DNA of 64,000 bases, from the NCBI RefSeq assembly GCF_018881505.1, contig NZ_JACVQC010000001.1:1967927-2031926 (forward strand). The letters run 5' to 3'. Both the position numbers and the translations under genes were made by a program. This DNA is from Polynucleobacter sp. UK-Mo-2m-Kol15 (GTDB lineage Bacteria; Pseudomonadota; Gammaproteobacteria; Burkholderiales; Burkholderiaceae). Under the pieces are notes generated by a model, which made no database searches, had not been told where the DNA came from, and saw nothing but the letters and a program-made list of their open reading frames with translations. Shown here piece by piece: positions 32,672-41,101 of the stretch (position 1 is its first letter; the number at the start of each line of letters is the position of its first letter).

Positions 32672-35317
32672 TTAAAAAGAATTTGAAGCAGTTAATTTAT
32701 ACGCCAAGAATGGGAGAATTCCGCCGCACTGAAAGTAAGGCAGCTCCTCAAGCCGGAGTGCACTTATAAAATCACAATCGAACCTTTCCCCATTAACTCT
32801 CTCGACTGAACCTTTGACCAACTCACCAGTCAATGGAGGAGAATCGCCCATAGAAATGGTAATAGTTTCTGAGCCATCCAAGTTAAGAGACTTACGTGAT
32901 TCACCCGGCTTGAAAAGCAAAGGCATAACACCAAAAGCAGCTAAATTAGACCGATGAATACGCTCATAACTCTCAGCAATCACTGCGGCAACACCCAGCA
33001 ATCTTGTGCTTCGAGCTGCATCATCGCGGGATGACCCTGTGCCGTAATTTTTACCTGCAATAATAATCAGTGGGGTGCCGAGTTTTTGATAATCGACCGA
33101 GGCTTTTAAAATTTCTGTTATTTCCCCGCTAGGAAAGGCCTTGGTAAATCCACCTTTTTTTCCTGGAGCCAACTCATTCAACAAATTTGGATTCGTAAAG
33201 GCGCCCCTGAGCATCACGTCCCAATGGCCTCTTCTAGCCCCAAAGGTATGGAGTCGCTCCAAAGAAACACCCAATTTTTGTAAATATTGACCAGCTACAC
33301 TTCCGGGCTGAATTCTTCCAGCGGGTGAAATATCATCAGTCGTAACACCATCTCCGAGTAATAATAAAATTCTCGCCTTTTCGATTAGCATTTTTGGGGG
33401 GGATGACGCCGAACCTTTAGTAAAGAATGGGGGCTGCTTAACAAAACCAGAAATATCATCCCAATCATAATTCTTAGAGTTAGAAATATTTAATGCTTCC
33501 CATAAGTCAGACCCTTTTTTTAAAGCAGCTCTTCTAATATTAAATAATTCCGGTTTCAGACATTTTGATAGGACTTCATTAATCTCTTGATTGCTTGGCC
33601 AAATATCAGCCAAGTAAATATCAGACCCATTAATCGTGGCTAATGGCTCACTCTTCAAATCAGCTGTAATCTTGCCAGCTAAGGCATAGGCCACAACAAG
33701 TGGAGGGGAAGCTAAATAATTGAACTGTAATTGCTGTTGAACACGACCACTAAAATTACGATTACCCGATAGAACTGCACAACCAACCAAGCCGTCACTT
33801 TCAATTGCCTCTTGAGCTAGCGGTAAAAGTGGGCCTGAATTTCCGATGCAGGCAGTACAGCCAAAGCCGCATAACTGGAAGCCAAGCTGGTCTAAGAAAT
33901 GTTGCAGGCCACTACGCTCAAGATACTCGCCCACAACAAGACTTCCAGGTGCGAAGAGCGTCTTCACCCAGGGCGGCACAGTTAAGCCGAGAAGGGCAGC
34001 TTTTTTTGCCAATAGTCCAGCGGCAATCATTAGATGGGGATTAGATGTATTCGTGCAACTAGTAATTGCAGCAAGCAATACAGCCCCATTTGGGATGCCT
34101 GATTTATTGAGATCAGAATTTAAGGTATCGTGATTAGGAAAAGAACTTGGAACTTCGGATAACGCCCTCTTTTCTTCAGGTTTTTTGGGGCCAGAAATTC
34201 GAGGCTCAACTTCAGAAAGATTAAATTCAATCACTTGAGAGTATGTAGGCTGTACATTGCCATCAGACCATAAAGAGGCAGCTTGAGCATATTGCTTGAA
34301 CAGGCCTTCTTGATCCCGACCTGTTCCCAACAAATACTCAAGCGTCCGCTCATCCCATGGGAAAAAGGCACAGGTAGCACCATATTCTGGAGCCATATTT
34401 GCAATAGTTGCACGATCTGGCACTGGAAGACTGGCAGCTCCAGGCCCAAAAAATTCTACGAATTTATTCACCACTCCAACTGACCTCAATAATGAAGTAA
34501 CAGTAAGGACGCAGTCGGTGGCTGTTACACCAGCCGCCAATTGCCCAGATAATCGAACGCCAATCACCTCAGGCATGGGCATATTCAATGACTCTCCTAG
34601 GGATGCACCTAAGGCCTCAATCCCGCCTACACCCCACCCAAGTACACCTAAAGAATTAATTGTTGTCGTGTGACTATCTGCTCCTATCACCAATTCAGGG
34701 AAGATATTGATAGTCTTATCCCCCTGCTCCAATACATAAGCAGTCGCCAAAGACTCTAAGTTAACCTGATGACAAATGCCAGAGTCAGGAGGAATAATTC
34801 TTAAATTTTCAAAAGCATGGGAAACCCATTTTAAAAATGAAAATCTCTCAATATTTTGTTCATACTGTTGCCTTGAATTTTCAGCAGCTGCCAAAGAGCT
34901 ACCTGAGCTATTGACAACAATGGAGTGGTCGACCACAAGATCCACTGGAATTTTCGGATTAATTTGCTCAGGATTGATGCCTTTATTGATTGCAGCTTGG
35001 CGCAGCGCGCAAAGATCCACCAAGACTGGTATACCCGTGTAGTCTTGCATTAAAACACGAGTGGCATAGATATTTATTGGAGAACCTTTTTTACTAGCTT
35101 CCTGCCAATTAACAAATAGATCAACTATAGATTTTAATTCTTGCTCACTTTTGGAATGACGCAGATTGCTTTCTAAAACAACCCTCAGGCAAAATGGCAA
35201 TTGAGAAATATCCATGTTCGCATTGAGTTTACCCAACTTATCCAAGGCGATAAGTTGCTTTGTATTTACTTCACCCAGAATATCAAGCAAAGAATTTTCA
35301 CTAAGCATTTGATGCAT
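32672..35317 (-). CDS. acnA: aconitate hydratase (AcnA type)
   Basis: This 881-aa iron-sulfur enzyme interconverts citrate and isocitrate. AcnA/IRP-type landmarks are VDLVVDHSIVV, GADSHTTTINSLGVLGWGVGG, and the three cluster cysteines in ITSCTNTSNP and FGCTACIGNSG. The swivelling fourth domain begins ILLLGDGVTTDDISPAGRI and contains KNYGTGSSRDDAARS. The start at 35317 has AGGGG nine bases upstream. The pairing with a Bug receptor and the accessory neighbourhood suggest an additional aconitase for imported tricarboxylates. Whether another aconitase exists cannot be seen here. Confidence 0.95.
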   Translation of the reverse strand: MHQMLSENSLLDILGEVNTKQLIALDKLGKLNANMDISQLPFCLRVVLESNLRHSKSEQELKSIVDLFVNWQEASKKGSPINIYATRVLMQDYTGIPVLVDLCALRQAAINKGINPEQINPKIPVDLVVDHSIVVNSSGSSLAAAENSRQQYEQNIERFSFLKWVSHAFENLRIIPPDSGICHQVNLESLATAYVLEQGDKTINIFPELVIGADSHTTTINSLGVLGWGVGGIEALGASLGESLNMPMPEVIGVRLSGQLAAGVTATDCVLTVTSLLRSVGVVNKFVEFFGPGAASLPVPDRATIANMAPEYGATCAFFPWDERTLEYLLGTGRDQEGLFKQYAQAASLWSDGNVQPTYSQVIEFNLSEVEPRISGPKKPEEKRALSEVPSSFPNHDTLNSDLNKSGIPNGAVLLAAITSCTNTSNPHLMIAAGLLAKKAALLGLTVPPWVKTLFAPGSLVVGEYLERSGLQHFLDQLGFQLCGFGCTACIGNSGPLLPLAQEAIESDGLVGCAVLSGNRNFSGRVQQQLQFNYLASPPLVVAYALAGKITADLKSEPLATINGSDIYLADIWPSNQEINEVLSKCLKPELFNIRRAALKKGSDLWEALNISNSKNYDWDDISGFVKQPPFFTKGSASSPPKMLIEKARILLLLGDGVTTDDISPAGRIQPGSVAGQYLQKLGVSLERLHTFGARRGHWDVMLRGAFTNPNLLNELAPGKKGGFTKAFPSGEITEILKASVDYQKLGTPLIIIAGKNYGTGSSRDDAARSTRLLGVAAVIAESYERIHRSNLAAFGVMPLLFKPGESRKSLNLDGSETITISMGDSPPLTGELVKGSVERVNGERFDCDFISALRLEELPYFQCGGILPFLAYKLTASNSF

Positions 35318-35473
35318 GCAAGATTACCCCTAAAGAAATAAAATGTAATTTTGAGTATAAGGCTGAGATTCTCTTTAGATCTAATCTTAAGCTAAAGTTT
35401 CGCGATAAGTTGCCCATAAATTAGCTATGCCCTCAATCAACATTTTTCTGCCCCAAAGTACTTTTTAAGCGAT

Positions 35474-35504
35474 TTATAAGCACTCCTTAAAGTAACGCTT
35501 ATAA
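35474..35504. repeat. GTTAC-type hairpin, variant copy
   Basis: TTATAAGC (35474-35481) pairs with GCTTATAA (35497-35504). The interior CTTAAAGTAACGCTTA matches the hairpin copy at 44203. It lies about 50 bp behind the broken small gene on the minus strand, as the other copies lie behind minus-strand genes. Confidence 0.45.
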
Positions 35505-35556
35505 GGAGGAGCGGCCCAATATGATCAAAGTGAGTATTGGGATCAGCATACTCCCG

Positions 35557-35785
35557 TCAACTAAAACCAACCTGCTCAGCACCACTATTTATCCTCAGTA
35601 CTAATACCTCAGAAAGAATGTAATGAGCAAAATCTAAAGGGTCACGCGAGGCACCCACCCATTGAAAAAATGGGGTGCTGACCATCAAGAACCGAGACTA
35701 ATTGAGCCATCAGCGAACCTAACTCCATATATTCATGAGTTAAAAGCACCTCTGATGATTTAAAAGTTGGGGCTACCAATTGCAT
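35557..35785 (-). pseudogene. small gene broken by one extra T in a T-run
   Basis: ATG at 35783-35785 has a perfect AGGAGG four bases upstream. The frame gives MQLVAPTFKSSEVLLTHEYM, ELGSLMAQLVSVLDGQHPIF, then goes out of frame and stops after 47 residues. Removing one T from the T6 run (A6 at 35666-35671 on the plus strand) continues the protein as QWVGASRDPLDFAHYILSEV and LVLRINSGAEQVGFS to a TGA at 35557, 75 residues in all. The smooth continuation shows it is a real gene carrying a one-base insertion. No family is recognised. A sequencing error, a pseudogene or slippage control all remain possible. Confidence 0.65.
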
Positions 35786-35853
35786 TTAACCTCCTGCAAG
35801 ATAACCTGTAGCCCCTATTGGAAATGCCTTGATATCTCTAACAATATGATGCG

Positions 35854-37083
35854 CTAGAAATAGGCTTGACCACGCTCAACTGGCGGCTCCCACTCACAAT
35901 CTGACCATGGGCCATCGCCATTTTCTTTAATGTAAGAAATACTACCTTCTTTAGTTGGCTTATGGGAACCATTGAAAAAGTTTTGCAGCCAATCAAATAC
36001 ATAATCGTGACAATCCATGCCGCCTAAATTTGCAATACTCCATAGCGGGTGATATTGGTTTTCAAAAACCCACATCTCCTTAGGAACTTTTAAGTCTTCA
36101 TAGGCCTCAATAGCATCCTCTAAAGGGCAGAGAGGATCAAACTCTCCAGTAACCAGCAAGGTTGGACACTTAATTTTATCCAAATGACCCCTGACAGTCA
36201 TATCCTTAGCAACCTCTTCATCGAAACGGGCTTCGTCTTCATAGCCAGCCATATACATAAACATTTGTTTGAAGCGGGGTGAAGATTGAGTGAAGATCGT
36301 ATTATTAGGATTAAAGCAAGCAACTGAAGAGACAACGACAGCAGCTCGATGATCATAACTTGATAATCTCAGTGACCAATAACTCCCCATGCTAATGCCG
36401 TAAATGGCAATCTTATCCTTATCAACTTCTGGTCGGGTCATTAAATAACTAATAACTGCCGCTCCTGCGCGCTCATAGTTATCGCCCACCGCTCTAATTT
36501 TTTGAATGTTCGAATTTCCTTGACCAGGACCATCCATCGCTAGTACGTGGAACCCACGTGCCAAGCCAATATTATGGTAAGCCTTCGGAAACACTTCCTT
36601 TGTCTGATCCATTCCTGGTACATAGATCACCACAGGCGCTTTCCGACGATCTGGCAAAAGATGTAGGAGGCAAGATATTGTTTTACCATCATCAAACTCA
36701 ACCTCTACCCGCTCAATAGGATAGTCTGCAGTTTGACTTCGCAAATCAACCACCTCGGCTAACTTTGCATTTAGCTTCTTCTTAACAGGATGATCATCAA
36801 AATAAATAGGGTGTTGTGCATGGCGATAAGATTCAATCGCATGATCGAAATGGTAAGTCGCAGAAGAGTTTGCTCCGCGCGCCATAGCGGCCCTTCCTAG
36901 GCGCTCATGCCTCTCAGCTGCTTCAAGCCATACCTTCGGCAACATTCGATAGTTTCTAGCGCGCTTTCCTGTAGGCACTTCAATATCATCGCGCTCAAAA
37001 TTCTGCACACGACCACGCATATTTAATGCGAGATCAAGCATCCACTGTTGATTATCGCGCTCAGTCCTCAGTTTTTTTAACAT
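35854..37083 (-). CDS. FrsA-like alpha/beta-hydrolase
   Basis: This 409-aa cytoplasmic hydrolase resembles the FrsA/DUF1100 group and 2,6-dihydropseudooxynicotine hydrolase, which cleave C-C or ester bonds. A helical N-terminal cap of about 120 residues (with AERHERLGRAAMARGANSSA) precedes the core. VIYVPGMDQTKEVFP carries the oxyanion region, IYGISMGSYW the nucleophile Ser231, and LLVTGEFDPLCPLEDA and NQYHPLWS the acid and His. AGGAGA lies six bases before the ATG. It may act on a compound imported by the neighbouring receptors; the substrate is unknown. Confidence 0.88.
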   Translation of the reverse strand: MLKKLRTERDNQQWMLDLALNMRGRVQNFERDDIEVPTGKRARNYRMLPKVWLEAAERHERLGRAAMARGANSSATYHFDHAIESYRHAQHPIYFDDHPVKKKLNAKLAEVVDLRSQTADYPIERVEVEFDDGKTISCLLHLLPDRRKAPVVIYVPGMDQTKEVFPKAYHNIGLARGFHVLAMDGPGQGNSNIQKIRAVGDNYERAGAAVISYLMTRPEVDKDKIAIYGISMGSYWSLRLSSYDHRAAVVVSSVACFNPNNTIFTQSSPRFKQMFMYMAGYEDEARFDEEVAKDMTVRGHLDKIKCPTLLVTGEFDPLCPLEDAIEAYEDLKVPKEMWVFENQYHPLWSIANLGGMDCHDYVFDWLQNFFNGSHKPTKEGSISYIKENGDGPWSDCEWEPPVERGQAYF

Positions 37084-37263
37084 TGCGTCTCCTAAAAATA
37101 GTTATATTGATTTGAACTTCGCTGCCACTCTACAAGTTATAAAAGTTAACACCTAAAAAGAAAAAATACTCTTGGGTGGATCAGAAAACTTGCACAGCCA
37201 TACTAGATTCTGTGAATCTTCGATACGAGCAGGGTTTATTCATTTTTCAAACTTGATAAATGC

Positions 37264-38283
37264 TCACTCAAATTTGACTTTATTTTCTGAAATAAATTCA
37301 GCCCATTTGCCTGTCTCAGATTTAACTTGATCGGTCCATGCTTGCGGTGACTTTGACAGTACCACAGTCATCATGCCTTTACTCATTCTTTCCTTTGTCT
37401 CAGGGGTAGACATGACTTTTACAATCAGGCTATACAACTTATCAATGATCGGCTTAGGCGTTGCAGATGCGACAAAAATTCCTTGCCATGCATTGGTGCC
37501 AACACCCTGATAACCAAGCTCTGCCATAGTTGGCACATTAGGCATTTCCACCAATCTCACTGGCGCAGTAGTGGCAAGAGCCTTGATCTTTCCAGCTTTA
37601 ATTTGCTCGTTGGTTGAGGCCAAATTAACAAATGCTAATTGCGTTTCATTAGCCATTAGCGATGGAACCATACCGGCAGCACCATTTTTATAAGGTATGT
37701 GCACAATATTTGTATTCGTTGTTCTGGCAAACTTAAGCATATCCAAGTGTGGATATGATCCGATTCCTGCAGAGCAATAATTTACCTTACCTGGATTTTT
37801 TTTAAGGTAGTCGATCGCCTCAGGCACAGTATTGGCTGGAAAATCTGCACTAGCAGCAAGCACATGAGGAATTTCTGCAAGCTCGGTAATCCCAACTAAA
37901 TCTCGGGAAGGCTTGACATTTCCGTTGCCACTTTCATTGATCGCATTTGTAGTGACATTGCCAACAAAAAGGGTGTAGCCATCAGGCGGGGACTTAATTG
38001 CTGCCTCAAGTGCAATATTGCCAGAGGCTCCTGTTTTATTTTCAACAATAAATGCCTGACCGGTTGCCTCTGCCATCTTGCTAGCAAGATAACGAGCCAC
38101 TATATCTGTTGCTCCACCAGGCGCAAAGGGAACAATAATTTTTACTGGACGAGAGGGGTAGTTTTGCACATTCTCTACAGTCTGCGCGAGAGCAGTCTGT
38201 GTATTCAAGAAACTAAAAGCTGATAAAACAAAAATACAGTTTTTTAAGAATTGTCTTGATCCAACCCATTGACTCAGAAGCAT
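37264..38283 (-). CDS. Bug/TctC-family receptor
   Basis: This 339-aa receptor has a long leader ending TALAQ (about residue 34). The ligand loop IVPFAPGGATDIVARYLA is standard, but the central block reads HIPYKNGAAGMVPSLMANE, with NGA where relatives have G.A, and YCSAGIGSYPHLDMLKF replaces the usual HLA.E. The ligand may therefore be unusual. It is divergent from an amidohydrolase gene at 38400. GGGG lies eight bases before the ATG. Confidence 0.94.
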   Translation of the reverse strand: MLLSQWVGSRQFLKNCIFVLSAFSFLNTQTALAQTVENVQNYPSRPVKIIVPFAPGGATDIVARYLASKMAEATGQAFIVENKTGASGNIALEAAIKSPPDGYTLFVGNVTTNAINESGNGNVKPSRDLVGITELAEIPHVLAASADFPANTVPEAIDYLKKNPGKVNYCSAGIGSYPHLDMLKFARTTNTNIVHIPYKNGAAGMVPSLMANETQLAFVNLASTNEQIKAGKIKALATTAPVRLVEMPNVPTMAELGYQGVGTNAWQGIFVASATPKPIIDKLYSLIVKVMSTPETKERMSKGMMTVVLSKSPQAWTDQVKSETGKWAEFISENKVKFE

Positions 38284-38337
38284 AACTGATACCCCTCTTA
38301 TCCGAATAAGTAAAAAAAATTACACTAAAAAAATAAG

Positions 38338-38358
38338 CCTAGCAAACTTCATGCTAGG
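38338..38358. promoter_or_regulatory. inverted repeat in the Bug/amidohydrolase divergent spacer
   Basis: CCTAGC (38338-38343) and GCTAGG (38353-38358) are exact inverted copies over nine bases, placed between two divergent start codons. It is a possible operator, with no adjacent regulator gene. Confidence 0.3.
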
Positions 38359-38399
38359 ATCATAACAACAAATATCCACAATAATCAACGGAGACTTCA

Positions 38400-39530
38400 A
38401 TGACAAGCAATTGGAATTTATTTGGAAAAAAATCAAAGCGTTTAGGTGGGATACTTTTTTGCGGATGCTCCCTATGCCCAATCATCCCGAATGAGGGCGG
38501 CGGCTCTACGAGGTCGGCTAAAAGAAGCCCAGTCATCATCAATGGGAAACGAGCCAAAACTGTTGACATACATGCTCATTGCCTTTTTCAAGAAGCGATG
38601 GACTTACTGGATGACAAAGGCCTGTCTGTTATCCCGCCAACCTTAGGTGCTCAAGAGCATTTCATTCGTACGGAAGATGGATTAAGAGAACGCATTCGCG
38701 GTATGGATGAGATGGGGATAGATGTAGAGATTATTAGCGTAAACCCGTACTGGTATGGACTTGACCGTGAACGTGCAGAGAAAATTTGCGCCATTAACAA
38801 TGAATGCCTAACGGAGTTAAACGATAAATACCCCGATCGACTTTATGGTTTTGCCTCCTTAGCCATGCAATTCCCTGACTTGGCTGTAAAGCAGTTGGAA
38901 GAGGCTATGACAAAACATGGCTTAAAAGGTGCAGCTATCGGTGGTAGCGTTTTGGGAGATGACTTTGCAAATCCGCGCTTTCATCCGGTGCTAGCTAAGG
39001 CTGAAGAGTTGGGGGCTACCTTATTTATTCATCCTCAAAGCACGCCTCAGTTAGCTTCGCGATTTAAAGGAAATGGTTGGCTGGCGAATACTATCGGTAA
39101 TCCACTGGATACCACCATTGCCCTGGAAAAATTAATTTTTGAAGGGATCTTTGATAAGTATCCTAAGTTGAAAGTATTAGCAGCTCATGGCGGAGGTTTT
39201 TTAGGTTCCTATGCCCCGCGTATGGATGTGAGTTGCCGCATCTCGCCCACAAACTGCAATCCGGATATCAAGCTCAAGAAAAAACCATCTGAGTATCTCA
39301 ATCAAATTTATTTTGATGCTTTGGTATTTACTGGTGAAGCCCTGCGCCACCTAGCTGCCCAAGTTGGGGCGAGTCAAATCATGATTGGTACTGACTGGCC
39401 CATTCCATGGGAGTTAGATCCAGTTGGTCACATCATGAATACACCTGAGCTAACTGATGATGAGCGTTTCCAAATACTAGGGGGTAACGCTAATAGGGTA
39501 TTGAATTTAGATCTTTACAAGGATGCTTAA
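38400..39530 (+). CDS. ACMSD-type amidohydrolase / decarboxylase
   Basis: This 376-aa amidohydrolase-fold protein is related to 2-amino-3-carboxymuconate semialdehyde decarboxylase and other metal-dependent non-oxidative decarboxylases. The metal ligands start at DIHAH (His58, His60); LFIHPQSTP, LKVLAAHGGG and IMIGTDWPIPWE hold the later ligands. It has an N-terminal extension of about 50 residues with a CGCSLCPIIPNEGG segment that could bind a metal or simply be an unusual tail. GGAG precedes the ATG. A hydroxybenzoate-like or hydratable side-chain acid is a plausible substrate. A Bug receptor follows 67 bp downstream. Confidence 0.9.
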   Translation: MTSNWNLFGKKSKRLGGILFCGCSLCPIIPNEGGGSTRSAKRSPVIINGKRAKTVDIHAHCLFQEAMDLLDDKGLSVIPPTLGAQEHFIRTEDGLRERIRGMDEMGIDVEIISVNPYWYGLDRERAEKICAINNECLTELNDKYPDRLYGFASLAMQFPDLAVKQLEEAMTKHGLKGAAIGGSVLGDDFANPRFHPVLAKAEELGATLFIHPQSTPQLASRFKGNGWLANTIGNPLDTTIALEKLIFEGIFDKYPKLKVLAAHGGGFLGSYAPRMDVSCRISPTNCNPDIKLKKKPSEYLNQIYFDALVFTGEALRHLAAQVGASQIMIGTDWPIPWELDPVGHIMNTPELTDDERFQILGGNANRVLNLDLYKDA

Positions 39531-39597
39531 TTTATAGAAACTAATGTAGAGTAGATTTTTGCTTTTGTGATCTTGAAATAACTTTTAGGAGCAACAA

Positions 39598-40584
39598 ATG
39601 AATTTGCTATCAAAAAAACGTCGCTTAATTCTCCAGGCTGGTGCAGGGAGCTTGCTTGGGTTTCCTTTGACCTCTTTTTCTCAAGGGGCCTACCCAAATA
39701 GGCCAATTAAAATTATCGTTCCTTTTCCACCAGGCAACACGATCGATATATTAGCCAGATTAGTACAAGGCAAAATGTCAAGCGTGCTTGGGCAAAGCGT
39801 CATTGTTGAAAATATTTCTGGTGCTGGCGGAAGAATTGGTATGGCAGCAGTTGCAAGAGCCAATCCTGATGGCTATACGATTGGCGCCGGACAGTCTGGA
39901 ACTCTTTGGGTTCAGCCTCATACAACCAAAGATAGTCAATTCGATACCTCAAAAGATCTCGTTCGAATCGCATTATCGGTGCGTAACTTTAATGTACTTG
40001 TTCGCACCAATAACACTCCATTTAGCACCCTTCCAGAAATGATTAGCTGGGCTAAAGCAAATCCAGGGAAATTAACTTTAGGCACAAATGGAGAGGGTGG
40101 ATTTCCCCATCTCTGGTTTGAGGATCTCGCAAAACAGGCGGGCTTCACATTCACCTTTGTACCCTACAAGGGCGCTACTCAGGTTGCTACGGATCTAGTT
40201 TCTGGTCAAATTATGGTGGCTGCTGATGGCGTTTCTGCAATGGTTCCATTCATCAATAGCAATCAAATTAAATTGGTGGCTGTAACCAGTGAAGCACGAG
40301 CTCCCCAGTTTCCGAATACACCAACAGTTGCAGAAACGATCCCAGACTTTTCTGCTGCCGGCGAATTCGGCTTCGTTGGGCCAGCCAAAATGTCCCCAGA
40401 GCATATTCGCATCCTGAACAATGCAATTAATACAGCGATTCAATCTCCAGAAGTTCGTGAAAAACTTCCAGGCCTTGGACTTACACCAATTGTTCAATCG
40501 GCAGAGTATTTTGAACAAGTCTTTACAAAGCAATATGAGCGGTTTGGCAATATCGTCAAAGCAATTGGATATCAACCCAAGTAA
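39598..40584 (+). CDS. Bug/TctC-family receptor with Tat-like leader
   Basis: The leader reads SKKRRLILQAGAGSLLGFPL and ends FSQ: an Arg-Arg pair before a weakly hydrophobic stretch, which suggests Tat rather than Sec export, unlike the other Bug genes here. The ligand loop is IVPFPPGNTIDILARLV, with Asn in place of the second Gly. Later blocks are GEGGFPHLWFEDLA and VPYKGATQVATDLVSGQI. It probably shares a transcript with the amidohydrolase upstream and ends at a strong terminator. Confidence 0.93.
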   Translation: MNLLSKKRRLILQAGAGSLLGFPLTSFSQGAYPNRPIKIIVPFPPGNTIDILARLVQGKMSSVLGQSVIVENISGAGGRIGMAAVARANPDGYTIGAGQSGTLWVQPHTTKDSQFDTSKDLVRIALSVRNFNVLVRTNNTPFSTLPEMISWAKANPGKLTLGTNGEGGFPHLWFEDLAKQAGFTFTFVPYKGATQVATDLVSGQIMVAADGVSAMVPFINSNQIKLVAVTSEARAPQFPNTPTVAETIPDFSAAGEFGFVGPAKMSPEHIRILNNAINTAIQSPEVREKLPGLGLTPIVQSAEYFEQVFTKQYERFGNIVKAIGYQPK

Positions 40585-40595
40585 CAAAAAAACAT

Positions 40596-40638
40596 CGTCA
40601 GTGATTTGATCATTTAATCAAATCACTGACGTTTTTTT
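40596..40638 (+). terminator. strong rho-independent terminator
   Basis: CGTCAGTGATTTGAT (40596-40610) pairs over 15 bases with ATCAAATCACTGACG (40617-40631) and is followed by seven T. It ends the amidohydrolase and Bug transcript. Confidence 0.92.
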
Positions 40639-40717
40639 CTTAATACTTTAGCTGAAGAACTCTTTGCTAAGGGATTCCTAAAATTCAAGGAATCTCCAGA
40701 TACCATTAAAAAGTTTT

Positions 40718-41005
40718 TTAAATTTTAGGGAATTTTCTAGCAGCCCAGTAAACGGCACCATTTGGTCCGTATTTCTCAGCATGGGGAGTATCAGAATCCA
40801 TTGTGAAGGTATCCCCAACTTTTAAGTGCGCAGTGTCATTACCACGTGTAAGCCACATTTCTCCCTCCGCTACTACAGCATGGACAGCAAACTCATGCGT
40901 ATGCGTATGGCTTATTTGATTGGGATCCCATTTACGGACAGATACCTCATCATATCCAATAGCTTTTGTTTTCTCTGTAAATTCTTCTAAGCTTATTAAT
41001 GTCAT
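40718..41005 (-). CDS. cupin-domain protein
   Basis: This 95-aa single cupin has HTHTHEFAVHAVVAEGEMWL as the first metal motif (three His and a Glu) and GDTFTMDSDTPHAEKYG as the second, with a His ligand. Such small cupins bind Fe, Mn or Zn and act as dioxygenases, isomerases or sensors. The substrate is unknown. It lies 96 bp downstream of the molybdenum-hydroxylase large-subunit gene in the same direction and may belong to that operon. Confidence 0.88.
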   Translation of the reverse strand: MTLISLEEFTEKTKAIGYDEVSVRKWDPNQISHTHTHEFAVHAVVAEGEMWLTRGNDTAHLKVGDTFTMDSDTPHAEKYGPNGAVYWAARKFPKI

Positions 41006-41101
41006 CTTAACTCCAAAATGTATATTGATAATGCTTATCTTGCAGAATAAATAAAGTTTGTGTATGGAACTGTATCAAGCTTAGCGTTCCATCCAAGCGA
41101 T

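Noticed and set aside
33846..34133. Several plus-strand frames opposite aconitase
   Set aside because: They are antisense shadows of a clearly coding gene.
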